A stretch of 64,000 bases of DNA from Agrypnia vestita (Eukaryota; Arthropoda; Insecta; Trichoptera; Phryganeidae), in the NCBI GenBank assembly GCA_016648135.1, contig JADDOH010000525.1:163722-227721 (forward strand). Reading direction: 5' to 3'. The notes beneath the pieces were generated by a model. The model was not told where the DNA came from. It saw only the letters and a list, made by a program, of their open reading frames with translations, and ran no database searches. Positions within the stretch are counted from its first letter, which is position 1. Each line of letters begins with the position of its first letter. Made by a program: the position numbers and the translations under genes. This document shows positions 9,003 through 20,682 of this stretch, piece by piece.

Positions 9003-10730
9003 ATACATTTCGCACACGTTTCTTTACCGAACCGTAATCAAACACCTGTTAATCCCAAAAAAACATTTGAATGGTGAGGATTCCTTCCAAATATGACCAC
9101 ATTTTTTATATTCAACATAAATATTTTAAATGCGAAATCAAAATCCGTAATCTCTTCTCAAACCCATTTCTTAGCTCATTACATGTATGAAATAAAGTGT
9201 ATCATGAGTACGATTAAGAAATTAGAAAGATTAGGTGTAGTAACTAAAATATTTTTCTTATTGGGCACCACAATTTGTATTTTATAATGCAATTTTATTT
9301 GTTTTTTTTTGAGATATCACACTTAAAAATTAAAATAATATGAAAGTTAAGACTTGACAAACAAACACATATTTACATCGACCAATTTTGAGACAATTCA
9401 TCATGAACACTTTTATTGAACTTATAAAATAAAAATAAAACATTTGGGAAAGTATTTAATATAAGAAATTAATTTTTTAAATTTAATATTAAAAAAATAT
9501 ATATATTAGAAAAATCTTATATTTGTAATTATTTTTATTTTTTCTATCCGAGATCCGAGGATTTTCTCCACGAATGGGATTATTTAACGACTTTTTAAGA
9601 GCACAATTTAAAAAAATATTTGTAATTTTATTTTAAAACTATACACTTTTGGCAAAACAAATAAATCAACCACCTCAAGACAATCTCAGCCTATTTGAAT
9701 TATTGTAAAAAAAATACGTGTTAAAATTAAGCGTTTCGTTTACTGTCACACTTCTTCAAGCTTCGTTATGTGTCGGTACTAAGATCGTAATACAGACTGC
9801 TAGACATGACTCTTGTTTCGTGACCGCCGCACGCCGGCCGCGAAATGATTTTTGATTGGTCGAATCTGGCGCCCGATATATTATACGCCAACCGCTAGCC
9901 AGGATTTAAACTTTGGACGTGCCGGTGTCTTTTCTTTGAGAACCGACATTCTTCTTTTGTGTGGTATACGAATCCGACGAAGAATCGGTTCACATTATTA
10001 GGCTTTTGGAATGGACAGATTGATCTGTTCCGGATTCTACGAAGTCGGGAGAATTTCGAGATTGAACCGGCACCCGACGTACCAGAAAAACCTGTAAATA
10101 CAATTTGTAAGTTGTGGATTATAGTTAGCTTTGGCCTAGTGTATGTCGGGTGTCACAGTATCAATCACTATCGGCGGAGATTGGGAAGGAAGAAATTTAT
10201 ATCGTAATTCCCGACCCGCTTGCGGTGGTGGCTATTCTGTCATCGCACAACTTTCTTAAAAGGCCATATTTGTACTTCAGTAATAGAATAAAACAAGGAT
10301 GGTTATCGTTAACCATTCTAAACAGTGGAATCACTTCACTCTTTATGTTCTTATCCGTCCTACAATCTCGAGTAAACTTGTTCGAAAGTCTCTTACATCC
10401 GTTTAATACACAAGGCAACATTTAATACATTAGCGCGTGTGCTTATCAAGTTTCAGCCGAGGTCTTTCTCCGACGATACAAGTTCCCCCACACCACCACT
10501 AATCTTGCTCCAGCTACCACGCTGCTCAACAGTCCACCCCCCCAAGTGGGGGTTGCTCGGAGTTTATTTATTCTTCGATATTTTCCTCCTCCAAAACACG
10601 TGGAATTAAATCAACGTGCAACGTCAACGAACTTAATTAATTATTATTTAACTTAATCATTTTTCCTCGATCGTGAAATAATAGTGCGCGTGAAAACCCG
10701 CCGACATCTAGCGGCGACGGCGCATAATAC
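9003..10730. other. Unassigned region with a less AT-rich centre
   Basis: 9003-9720 is AT-rich and empty. 9770-10560 is more balanced and holds plus-strand frames 9959-10207 and 10150-10425 without recognisable domains. It contains CTGGCGCCCGA near 9867, which resembles a tRNA primer-binding site, but no LTR pair is seen around it. It may be an unidentified LTR-type fragment or host DNA. Confidence 0.35.
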
Positions 10731-10738
10731 ACCATAAC

Positions 10739-11284
10739 CAGTATTGTACAAGATACACTATAAAAAGTATCTGGAATACAAAATGCAAGATACTTTAAAA
10801 TCAAGTATTTCAAATACCAGATACAAATAACTTTCTGGAATGAATCTGAAATACTAGATACAAAATACGTATCTTCCAAATACTTTTTAAAGATGAAATT
10901 CTTTTTGTCAGAAAACACATTTTATTGAATGTAAGTTCATTTTTTTACGTGAATTATTTACGAATAATTCGTGTTGATCGCTCAAATGTGACAAGATAAA
11001 ATATTATATTTTTAAGGTTTTAATTGAGACTTAAGTAAAACCAGTTCTTCAAACATTTTGTCGCTCATTTTTATTCGATGAAGTCTCATTATAGGTACAT
11101 CATTGGAAAAAAGTATCTTAGCAATCTTAGTACTTACAAAATACTAAGATACCAAAAGAATGTATCTAAATACAAGATACAAGATGAATATTCAAAAAAG
11201 TATTTCAGATACAAGATGAAAATAGTATTTTGCATCTTGTATCTGTATTTCAAATACTTATATTCTAGATAAGTCACATCTCTG
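10739..11284. mobile_element. hAT-type MITE, TSD ACCATAAC, degenerate internal repeats
   Basis: Starts CAGTATTGTAC and ends as CAGAGATGTGAC on the reverse strand, flanked by perfect 8-bp repeats ACCATAAC (10731-10738 and 11285-11292). The interior is built from many degenerate copies of TACAAGATAC and AAGTATCT in both orientations, so each half can fold on itself. No transposase. 546 bp. Confidence 0.9.
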
Positions 11285-11339
11285 ACCATAACTCCATCAC
11301 CGGAGCGGGCGACACACAGCTTTTAATCTGATTCTATAG

Positions 11340-11569
11340 CAGGGGCGTGCAGTGGGAACATCGCAGCATGACTTTTATGTTACCAATTATTTGGAAAAAA
11401 AATCGAAATACAATACATATTTCGTTATATTTCTATCACAATTGTTATCATAGTATTCATATTTTGATATATCATAAAAATCTGTCGCATAAATATTTGA
11501 TTTCTCTTTTATTCCAAAATATACGTTTACAAAAAAGTCATGCTTCAATGTTCCCACTGCACGCGCCTG
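11340..11569. mobile_element. hAT-type MITE, 37-bp TIRs
   Basis: The left TIR starts CAGGGGCGTGCAGTGGGAAC and the right TIR is its near-perfect complement (CAGGCGCGTGCAGTGGGAAC). Both continue to AGCATGACTTTT, about 37 bp. The flanking 8-mers TTCTATAG and CTCTATAT agree at six positions, a degraded duplication. 230 bp, no coding potential. Confidence 0.85.
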
Positions 11570-11577
11570 CTCTATAT

Positions 11578-12504
11578 CCGTCTGCCATATAGTCCGTCTA
11601 ACTTATCTGGAGAACAGATAAATTTGGAACTAACGACGCCATATTGAACCCGGTCAACTGTCAGATGAAAGTTCACGAATTTTTTGATCGTTTTTTAAGA
11701 AAGTTTTATTGTCACCATGCCAAAAATGATTAAAAATGATGCTCGGAAAATTATTTTGAAAAAAACACACATTTTTAAAGAAAGAACAACGTCTTTAAGT
11801 CTCAATAATTATACCGTCTGATTACAAAATGAATGAAATATTAAAAAATTGGTGGAAAATTTAATTCTGGCGTATCCGTGAATTATCTGAGATATTTTTT
11901 TTATATTTATCTTTTGTATGTTGTAATATATTTATATATAAACATTTAACATTTAAAATAAATAACATTACATTTATTTAATGCGAGGATTTTGAAAATT
12001 TAATAAAACATTTTTATCTGAAGCATATTTTTAAATTACGATGGTATTGCTGAACGTCGCATTGTGTAGAGTGATCACTTAAGCCAATTAATACAGATTT
12101 CAAGCCCTGGGCCATCGTGTAAAAAGACTTCCACACACGTTTTTCATATAAATTCATCAATCATCTCTCTGGGGACAAAATTAAGTAACTATGTTCGTAG
12201 AACACACCTACGTATAAAAATATTGTTGCAATATTTTGTGTTTGGTTTCGTAGATGTATTAATATACACAAAATAAATATTTGTTGAAATCTGCAGTATT
12301 CTTTGTACCCATCGTTAAAAAATACATCCGCGTGCACATTATACATTTCCAACCCTATTTAAGTAATCTGTGTTATTGTAAAACTGCTTAATTTTTATGT
12401 CCGAATTGATTTATCGACACGACTGTAGTCCAAATTTGAAAATTATTAATAGAATAAAAACAAGTTCTCCGGGACCCTACTAAGATTAAGAAGTGGAAAG
12501 GCAC
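11578..12504. other. AT-rich DNA, nothing recognised
   Basis: No long frame, no terminal repeats, no element tail identified. Confidence 0.5.
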
Positions 12505-12512
12505 GTTGGAAT

Positions 12513-13008
12513 TAGTGATGGGTCCGCTCTGTACTAACTACTACAATGTAGTACTACATTACATTGAAGTGTACACTTCACACTTTTAAAGTGTAGTGCA
12601 CACTAAAACTATACACACTTCAAAGTTATTGAATGTACATATTTCAAATAGTAAACTTCATTTTAAAGCGAACACTACAAAGTACACACACTTCAAAGTT
12701 ATTGAAAGTACAAGTACATACTTCAAATAGTACATTTTTTATGTGAAAGTTTTGGGAAGTCGATGTAGATAGATGAAGAAGTTTTTTGGAAATCGAAACA
12801 ACCCCCCTCCCCCTCATGGTTTTGAAAATTTTCTAGCAGAACACTTTTCAAGAAGCCCTTCTTGTAGGTCATTACAATTTCGTAGTACTACAATTAGTTC
12901 ACTTCATATAGTTTTTACTACAAATGTAGTGTACACTTTGTAGTCTTCAAACTGGTGAACGTGTGTGTGTTGTATCTTCATTTTGAAATGTAGTTTTTCC
13001 CTTCACTG
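12513..13008. mobile_element. hAT-type MITE, TSD GTTGGAAT
   Basis: Termini TAGTGATGGG and (reverse) CAGTGAAGGG, flanked by perfect 8-bp repeats GTTGGAAT at 12505-12512 and 13009-13016. The interior is dominated by repeats of ACTTCAAAG and ACTACA-type words in both orientations. 496 bp, non-autonomous. Confidence 0.9.
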
Positions 13009-13016
13009 GTTGGAAT

Positions 13017-14790
13017 GATTTTAAATGCGCAATAACAAAACTTCTGCAGCTTAAAAAGACTTAGGGCGGTTAAAAGGCTTCAACGTGAGCTTCTACTTTA
13101 AACAGTAAAATGATTTTCATACAGCTCAATAAATTCAGAAAGCCAGCTATCCAAAGGTATTCATTATTACCAAAAATATGATGTTACCGTTCATCCATCA
13201 GCATTATGTATTGTCAATAATATTTTTCATTTAATTGCCGATGAATCGGCTTTTATTGGACAAGAATAGACATTTGATTGCTTGATACGTACACATAATG
13301 CACATGAATTAGGTTAACATGTAACAAGCCTCTCAGCCACAATTTACCTCGCTAGATCTATAGAAATATCTGTTTTGAAGTAGATAGCTTTTTTTATTTC
13401 ATCCCCTTATGATATACATCATGCGCGATGCAAGAAAAATGGAAATAAATGCAAACGATTGTTTTATATTTCTTATCAATACGAAATCCTTCATGTGGAA
13501 AAACAATTATATGTTTTCACCTACAATTAATGTTTGTACGATTAATCTACAATTAAACATGAATGTTTGTTTATGTTATTAAAATATACAGTTTTTAATT
13601 ATATACCTATACACAAATTCCAATTCACCAATAGAAGTAATCGGAAGCATAGAAGTAAAAATTAAATGAACATAAATATTAAGAAAAGCATTATACACGA
13701 ATATAGGAGAATAACAAAAAGAATATAGAAGTACCAAGTAAGAAAAATAATTGAAAAAATACATATACAGCACTAACATAAAAATATAATATTTTTTTGT
13801 GAAATTTAATGTTTGGTGTAATAGTAGTGTAAGTAAATGCTAGTGATTAAATTGGATAAAAAAGTGTGCAATATTGGTATGGCAATGTTTCATGCTCTAT
13901 ACTTCACATTTATTTTTCTTTCTCTTTCTTCTTCTATAATGGCCTTTTCTTTCGCAATTGATAGGCGTTAAAAGAAAATCAATTGGTGATGGCCTCCCGT
14001 GTCGACAGGCCTAGAAACGTCGTCACCTTTAAGTTATTTTCCTTATAGGATTCTACATTAATCAAAATAATTTATATAATACACGGAGTAATTGCGTGGG
14101 GAGGAGCGACGATGACTGCAATTAATCCTTTAATTATTGACAAGAAAACAATTTTAAAAACAATCTTTAGAACACCGATTACTACAAGTACAGACGGAAT
14201 ATTTTAATAAAGAAGACGTTTTTTATATTAGACACGTATACGCCAAAACTGTCCTAGTTTACATGTACAAACACATTTCACACACACCCTAAACACTATT
14301 CATACACGCAGAAACAAATATTCTATTCAAGTCCCAAGAGCGCCTGTTATATCTCCACTACCGTTATAATATTTTGGAATTTATTTAAACTAGAATATTA
14401 ATAAAAATACTTTTTGTTTAGGTTAGCCATTCCGGTCAATGAACTCATTGTTTATGTTAGTCCCTCGGTTGGAGGATTCCATATGAAGACAAAGAGATGA
14501 ATCTTTTCCCTTTAACCTGTTTAGCCCTTTATGTCAATGAACTCATTAAATTGTTTATATTAACACCATAAAAATCCCTTCGAAACAAAGAATGTTTATA
14601 TTAATTTGGGAACAAAGGAAATAGAGTATAGATAGTACGAAGGGGTCTATGATGGATCACTGTGTTTCTGATTTTTGCTCTGTAAAGTTCTTCTTAAATA
14701 AATTTATTAATTCTCCTGTAAAATCCTTTAAATACTGATATACCTGTGCGGGAAATTTAATTCGCGAACCACTTATGGACAAAGAAACTT
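13017..14790. other. AT-rich DNA, nothing recognised
   Basis: No domain-bearing frame. Shorter GC-balanced patches occur near 13970-14020. No terminal repeats seen. Confidence 0.45.
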
Positions 14791-15176
14791 TAAACACATA
14801 GGCCCGAAACTGTACAATACAATGCTGAAAAGGGTATCACAATTGAATAATCCAAAAAATGTAAAAACATTAATTAAAATTTGGGTAAGAGAGATGGGTC
14901 GACCAGTTATTGGGAAACTCATCCAAACAAACTAAGGGCTTAAATTTCATGCAGGTAACATATACATAACATATTATATTAGGATATATTTACATGTAGC
15001 TGAGTGTAGACGATCATTAATTCTTTTAACCTATTTGTATAAAATGTTTTTTTTAAACCTATTTTGTATAAAATGTAAAATGTATTTTGCATAAAATGTT
15101 CTTGCATAATATAACTAAGTTATAATTGTAAACTTTGCCTGTCTCAATACAGAGCTCTCTAGTGAGACAAGCATGT
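14791..15176 (+). pseudogene. LINE 3' end: RT C-terminus remnant and 3' UTR hairpin
   Basis: 14791-14938 reads HIGPKLYNTMLKRV and continues to GKLIQTN and a stop, resembling the GPKLYNSLP motif near the C-terminus of Jockey/CR1-type LINE ORF2. About 200 bp further, TGTCTCA (15140-15146) pairs with TGAGACA (15163-15169) with matching GC flanks, a 3' UTR hairpin like the one at 42173-42209. A fragment only. Confidence 0.45.
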
Positions 15177-15202
15177 AGTAAAATCAAACCTTATCAAAAG
15201 TA

Positions 15203-15715
15203 TACAGGGTTATTTGGAAAACATTAATAACCTCGCAGGGCCATTATATTCCTGCCTTGATTATGAGTCGAAAATTTTCAAGCAACCATGACCTAATATC
15301 AATAGTTAAGGAGATATGCGACATCAAAGTTTGCATTTTTTTTCAATATTTCTAAATTATTTTTTGTAAAATGTTGGACTATCATTACAGTAACTAATAT
15401 CGATTACGAAAAATTTATTCGTTTCAATACAAGTTAAATAAAATGATAAAAACCCTGAACAAATTCCAATGTGAATTTGAAGGTTTTTATCTTTTTATTT
15501 GACTTGTATTAAAGGGAATGAATTTTTCATATTCGATATAAGTTACTGTAATGATAGTCAATGTTTCACAAAAAATAAGTCAGAAATATTGAAAAAAATG
15601 CAAACTTTGATGTCGCATATCTCCATAACTATAGATAGCTTGAACATTTTCGACTCATAATCAAGGCAGGAATGTAGTCCTGCGAGGTTATTAATGTTTT
15701 CCAAATAACCCTGTA
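15203..15715. mobile_element. Palindromic MITE (TACAGGG family), copy 1
   Basis: Begins TACAGGGTTATTTGGAAAAC and ends with its complement, flanked by TA on both sides. The complementarity runs through most of the 513 bp (CGCAGG and CCTGCG; CTTGATTATGAGTCG and its complement; the TTACAGTAACT / ATATCGATTACGAAAAAT blocks), so the whole unit is a near-perfect hairpin. The TA flank suggests the Tc1/mariner-like target preference, but the superfamily is not proven. No protein. Confidence 0.85.
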
Positions 15716-16620
15716 TAAGTAAAACAATGAAATAAATAAGTAAAATAAATAATGCAAAATAATTTTTGAAACAATCATATTATAGATGTGTGTAAATAAT
15801 ATATTAAATGTAAAAATAACTAATTAGAGATGATTTTTTTATATATTATATAAAAAAAATAGTACCCACGATAGGAGAGTTATTTATTGGGTTGTCAATT
15901 TGTAATTTAGGCATTTAGTGAACATTTTCAAAAGGATTATATAATTGTTGGTAACAAAATCGTCGCTCCACATAATTAATAACCTAAAAATATGATAATA
16001 AAAATTACTACAAATTCATAAATAATTCGGTATAGAAGAAAAAACAAAAGTACGATTTTTTATCTCAAAATCGAATCATTAAATTCTAGAGATGCCTGTC
16101 TCGCATCCGCATGCGCGTTTTTTGTTTGGATAAGAAACTCGATATTCCAAGAAGCGGGTCAAACAATTTGGAAACAGCCACATCTGTGTGCAGAGAATCT
16201 GCAAGAACGCGGTATCGATAAGAGATTCTTCGAAAACAATCTGCTCTCTGGGGTGGACGTAGTTTTATTTTTCCCCGACAGACAAGCAACCAATAAAAAA
16301 GCACTTGTTAACTTTTAATTGAGGCATTTAGCACCGCAGGGAATCCGGGTCACGTGACGCTCGTGAGGGCGCGTTCACCCGCATCACCCGTCTAGGGTGA
16401 CTCTGTCTCGTCTTTTCGCGACGGAGTTCAGCAGAGCGCGATACTGTCATAGATTTTGCATGATCTCTAATATTATAGAAGGACTGGAATATTTACATTG
16501 GTCAATAAGATTATGTAAAAAAATATTTTTCTTTTGTTCGTACGTATGTATGTAAGATCGGGAATGTGTTATCAAAAATACGTACAGGTAGGTATGCACA
16601 ATACAATTTTTTTTTATCAT
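15716..16620. other. AT-rich DNA, then a GC-rich patch (16090-16450)
   Basis: 16090-16450 is markedly less AT-rich, with CACGTGACGCTCGTGAGGGC and a CCAAT-like ACCAATAAAAAAGC, and has no repeat match in the window. It could be a host regulatory segment. No frame of interest. Confidence 0.3.
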
Positions 16621-16624
16621 TTGC

Positions 16625-16985
16625 ATCCTAGATGATGAATTTTCAAATCACTTATTAGAAAGTGTTCACGGTTTTGATAAAAATGTAGGACTTTCTATTT
16701 TACACATAAATAATTTTGGTCTGAAATTGAATAATTTAGAATCATTAGAGATTAGTAAAGCATGTAAAAGTAAACAAAATTTTATTAATAATCAATTAAA
16801 TTTAACTACTGGTCCAATTCTAAAAAAATTTCCATTAATTTTGTATAATCAAGAACTTCAGCAATAATATTTAAAAATAATTTAGAAAACCAAAATAAAA
16901 GACATGATTCATTTTGATACTTTAACATATATAAAACACCCTGACGATGGAAAGGTTTTTCCGAAACATGTTGGTGTAATTAATA
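16625..16985 (+). pseudogene. Penelope-like element, 3' end of ORF plus ribozyme
   Basis: The plus strand reads DDEFSNHLLESVHGFDKNV, then LHINNFGLKLNNLESLEISK and a stop after YNQELQQ. This is the segment after the GIY-YIG domain in Penelope-like proteins; the same wording occurs after the GIY-YIG of the 18720 copy (NNLEALEINK). About 75 bp after the stop lies a hammerhead-like motif in the same orientation. Heavily 5'-truncated. Confidence 0.75.
16936..16977 (+). ncRNA. Hammerhead ribozyme, near-ideal (Penelope 3' end)
   Basis: Stem I ACACC (16936-16940) pairs perfectly with GGTGT (16973-16977). The core is CTGACGA (position 7 is free in hammerheads). Stem II GGAAA/TTTCC has a short loop, then GAAA, then C-A-T-G-T in which ACATGT forms a palindromic three-pair stem III, then T as the predicted cleavage base before GGTGT. 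One unpaired T follows the core, as in every copy here. Confidence 0.8.
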
Positions 16986-16989
16986 AATA

Positions 16990-17413
16990 TACAGGGTTAT
17001 TTGGAAAACATTAATAACCTCGCAGGACTATATTTCTGCCTTGATTTTTGTAAAACGTTGAACTATCATTACAGTAACTTATATACATTACGAAAAATTA
17101 ATTTGTTTCAATACAAGTTAAATAAAATGATAAAAACCATGAAAATTTTCCAATTGGAATTCAAAGGTTTTTATTTTTTTATTTAACTTGTATCGAAACG
17201 AATGAATTTTTCGTAATCGATATAAGTTACTGTTATGATAGTTAGGCGTTTTACAAAAAATAAGTCAGGAATATTGAAAAAAATATGTAAACTTTGATGT
17301 CGCATATCTCCACAACTATGACATTTGGTCACAATAGCTTGAACATTTTCGACTTATAATGAAAGCAGAAATATAGTTCTGCGAGGTTATTAATGTTTTC
17401 CAAAAACCCTTTA
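16990..17413. mobile_element. Palindromic MITE (TACAGGG family), copy 2, internally deleted
   Basis: Same 20-bp start as copy 1. The right end is mutated to CCCTTTA. The left arm jumps from TGCCTTGATT to TTTGTAAAACGTTG, losing about 90 bp. TA flanks both ends. It starts five bases after the Penelope end at 16985. Confidence 0.8.
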
Positions 17414-17499
17414 TAAGTAGATTAAAACATTTTTTTTTTTTTAAATAGCAAGAATATTGACGTACTTATGACACGTATTCTGGGGTTACATCTCTATTT

Positions 17500-17836
17500 A
17501 AAAAAATAACTTTTAGTTACTTCACTGTACTCTGCATATATTATATATTCATTTAACACAAACCATCACCACATTGACATTTTCAACTCAACAATAAAAA
17601 ACATAAAACAAACAATATCTAAACTACCGCACCCAAACTAATTTGTACATTATATCTTCCCTTCTACTCTCGTCCCACATTCCCCTCCCCCCTATCCAAT
17701 CTCTATTAAATTAAGTTAAAGTAAATTATTATATTCAGCGGAAAATTTGTAATTGGCATAATTTTAAAAACCATTATTTCATATTTTTAAGATTGTTGTT
17801 TCGCTATAAATTTTCCCCAAAATAAAATAAATAAAT
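17500..17836 (+). pseudogene. Jockey-like LINE, last codons and 3' UTR
   Basis: The plus strand reads HHIDIFNSTIKNIKQTISKL, then PHPN and a stop. The same C-terminus ends the minus-strand copy at 55637-56022. The 3' UTR shares TCGTCCCACATTCC and GAAAATTTGTAATTGGCATA with that copy and ends in an AAATAAAATAAATAAATA tail. Confidence 0.7.
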
Positions 17837-18325
17837 ACGAAATTCAGTATAAAAGAACCGTAGCTCTCAATTTTGTACGGCCTTTTCCGCAACTTTGAGA
17901 ACGACCCTCGACGGTACAAATCTCACCCGCGTGCACGCGTCATTAGACAGTTGTTTACTCCGTGCGTGCTCGCCAGACACCCCGCGTGAGGGGCAGGCAG
18001 CGGTAGGTCCATCCCCCAAACGTTGTTGACAAATAAGTGAGAAATTGACTGTCGGATTTCCCCCCCAAGTTGGTCCGGATCGGGGCCACTGGGTCACGAG
18101 GCGCGGAGAAGAGGAAGGAGAGAGATTGGATTCACGATTTATTGTTTATTATTTGCCTCCATCTCAGATTTATGTGCTGGCTCGTGGTAAACAATTCGTT
18201 AATTAATTAATATTGTAAATACTTTCATATAATCTGAGTCATGTCAGAAGTCAGGAACATTTCTGCTTAACGGCTAATTTAGAAAAAATGGAAATAAGGA
18301 TACTATGTCGTGTCCGTGTACATGT
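17837..18325. other. GC-rich patch (17870-18120), unassigned
   Basis: Contains CGCGTGCACGCGT and CCCCGCGTGAGGGGCAGGCA, unlike the AT-rich flanks. The minus frame 17867-18097 has no domain. No second copy in the window. Confidence 0.3.
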
Positions 18326-18329
18326 AAAA

Positions 18330-18700
18330 ACAATGCATTAGCAAACTCTGTAATGCCCAGACTACACTCATTTTATTTCAATCGTTTACTGTCCTTAAAA
18401 CATACATTAAGTATTAATACAAGAAAATAAACCATATTTATAATGACATAGGAAATAATTAACTAAGCATTTTCGGATTAATCAAATGAAAAAAAAAATA
18501 GAGCATTTGATGTACCTATGAAGAATGAAATGTCAATGTATACCATAATGCAACACCACACATATTCTTAAAATGGATAAGGAGAAGAATCACTAAGACA
18601 ATATTTTTGTAGATATTTTATTATTCACCATTATGAACATGCGGAGGTGGTCGACATTTTTGCTGATAGCATAACTGTGTATAGGACTAATAAAAACTAA
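18330..18700 (+). pseudogene. LINE C-terminal fragment split by a 240-bp insertion
   Basis: 18330-18390 (GCATTAGCAAACTCTGTAAT and on) and 18638-18690 (ATGCGGAGGTGG, ATTTTTGCTGATA) are consecutive in the intact relative at 25430-25530. The intervening 240 bp of AT-rich DNA is therefore an insertion, or the result of rearrangement. Confidence 0.55.
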
Positions 18701-18719
18701 TAAAATAAATTCTTTTCAC

Positions 18720-19700
18720 AGTCAAATACAATTCACACTAGAGATAGGTATTAATTCCACTTTCAATTTTCTAGACCTTTCTTTAGCCATAATCAACAAC
18801 AAAATTAATTTCAATGTATACAGAAAACCTACTTTTACTGACACCACAATCCATAATACTTCCAACCATCCTATCTCACATAAACACTCCGCTTTTTATT
18901 TCATGATCCACCGCCTCTTCTCTATTTCCCTATTCCATTGAATTTTCTACTATTAAAACGATAGCTTTTAACAATGGATATGACCCCGATTTGATTGATA
19001 GAATTCATTCCAAAAACTACATCAAATTTCGTCTAATAAATTTATTTATAACGCTCCTCCAACTATCAACAGTAATATTCCAACACCTCAATGGTGTAGA
19101 ATTCTTTTTATAAATAACTTTTCAATATTAAGCACGACTAAACTCCCTAAAGAGATGAAGCCAGCATTTTATACCAGTAACAATTTAGGCAAATTATTAA
19201 GTAACTGTAAAGGCAAAGATAATATATTTAACCATTCTGGTATTTATAAGCATAGCTGTAATGATTTTCCAGATTTCTATATTGGTAAAACATCGAGAAA
19301 CATAAATATTAGAATAAAAGAACACACTAAATGCTTAACAAATGTAGGTTTTTTTGAATTTGCCGAACATCTAATTAATTTTGTCACACATTTGATAATA
19401 ATACATGGCCAAAAATTTTACACAAAAACGGACTAGGTTTGCGACTTAACAATCTAGAAGCATTAGAAATCAATAAATCTATCAATAATAAAAGTCAAAT
19501 AATAAATAATCAAATAAATTAAAGCTGTTCCCTCTATATTCACTTAACTCCTCCCCTTCCCTCCCCCCCACCTAGTTGACACTCTATCCCTCTCTCTTTT
19601 TCTTTCCTCCTTTATAAATTTCTGTACCTAGATTAGTCTTTATTATATTTGTCCTGAAGAAGGTTGAGTCCAACCGCGAATACTCACCTCAAGGGCGCTT
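18720..19700 (+). pseudogene. Penelope-like element: RT end plus GIY-YIG endonuclease
   Basis: Penelope-like retroelements encode a reverse transcriptase related to telomerase, linked to a GIY-YIG endonuclease. Here the plus strand reads FNFLDLSLAIINNKINFNVY, RKPTFTD, SNHPISHKHSAFYFMIHRL (late RT), then after frame breaks MKPAFYTSNN and SGIYKHSC...FYIGKTSRNINIRIKEHTK, which is a recognisable GIY-YIG core (GIY at about 19236, YIG at about 19280), followed by NNLEALEINK and a stop near 19520. The only long open stretch is 19155-19436. Several frameshifts and stops show it is dead. It ends in a decayed ribozyme motif at 19654. Confidence 0.85.
19654..19690 (+). ncRNA. Decayed hammerhead-like motif
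   Basis: CTGAAGA, A, GGTT/AACC with a six-base loop; but GAAA has become GCGAA. Same position relative to the GIY-YIG frame as the intact motif at 16936. Confidence 0.5.
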
Positions 19701-19973
19701 TGCACAGAAAATTATCTTACAAGAAAACTTACTGTTAAAACATATTTACTATTATTTATTCACTAGGTGGCGTGCATGAAATAGAATTAATGTTTAATAC
19801 TATAATGGTTGGGTTGGGGAAAGAATTAGGTTTTTTCGCGGAGTGCACACTAGGAGTGGAAAACAGTAGCTGGTGTGGTTGTGGTCAGATTCTATAGGTT
19901 TTTATAGGATTGTCTAAATAAATGCACCTTAAGTAATTGAATGTTTTGGCGTTAACTTTGTGGAAATCCATTA

Positions 19974-20050
19974 TGGACAAATTATGAAATAAAACAATGA
20001 ACTTTGTTTAAAAAAACAAAGTTCATTGTTTTATTTCGTAATTTGTTCAA
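19974..20050. repeat. 36-bp inverted repeat
   Basis: GACAAATTATGAAATAAAAC...TTTGTTT and its near-exact complement are separated by about five As. It abuts the minus-strand LINE tail at 20050 and probably arose as an end-inversion of that tail. Confidence 0.8.
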
Positions 20051-20290
20051 AATGCATCTTAAGTTGTTTTTTGAACTGTGGTAAGCTGTCTGTCTCAGTT
20101 TATTAGGTAGTTTATTCCGTAACTTTGGTCCAGTCACTGCGAAAGCGCGATCACCAAAATTAGTTTTGTGGACGCGATTTACTTCAGCTAATCTACTTGT
20201 ATAAGATGTTGATGCTGAGCGAAATTGTTAGTTGTCTGTTATTTGCGGAGAATGGAATGCAGAAGTCGATTATTAGACTAAATTGAAACA
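20051..20290 (-). pseudogene. CR1/Jockey-type LINE, RT C-terminus
   Basis: The minus strand reads NRVHKTNFGDRAFAVTGPKL, RNKLPNKLRQTDSLPQFKKQL and ends KMHF...TK stop. The motif FGxRAFxVxGPKLRNxLP is characteristic of the extreme C-terminus of CR1-like LINE ORF2. Confidence 0.75.
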
Positions 20291-20680
20291 ATTCTTTACG
20301 TCTCAACTAAATGCTAATGGATAAATAATATTTTCTTTTTCTTCTTCCTGTTTAAACTTATCTTTTTAATTTACACAAACCTATTACATGTACTTGAATC
20401 TTTTTAACTTCATATCTGTCTTATGTGTTTTTTTTTATTTGTATTTTGTATATTGTGTATAAGGGCATTAAATGAACAAATAAATATCATAAATATTATA
20501 CGGGAAAGGATAATTCACCTTCGTAGTCAATTTACCTTTGTGTATGTCGCCCAGTCTGTTTGCTACTATGCGAGATGATTGCAAGCGGTAAAATTAAAGT
20601 ATAAAAATATTAAATGTATAAATCAACGAGCTGTTCGTACCCGGCGTTGCACGGGTTAAGGATTAAGTTGAAAATAAATT
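20291..20680. other. LINE-like 5' remnant and AT-rich DNA
   Basis: 20440-20480 contains ATAAGGGCATTAAATGAACAAA, similar to LINE 3' tails elsewhere in the window. Nothing else recognised. Confidence 0.35.
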
Positions 20681-20682
20681 TG

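Noticed and set aside
9860..9880. TGGCGCCCGA as a retroviral-type primer-binding site
   Set aside because: No LTR pair or pol remnant nearby; a ten-base match alone is not enough.
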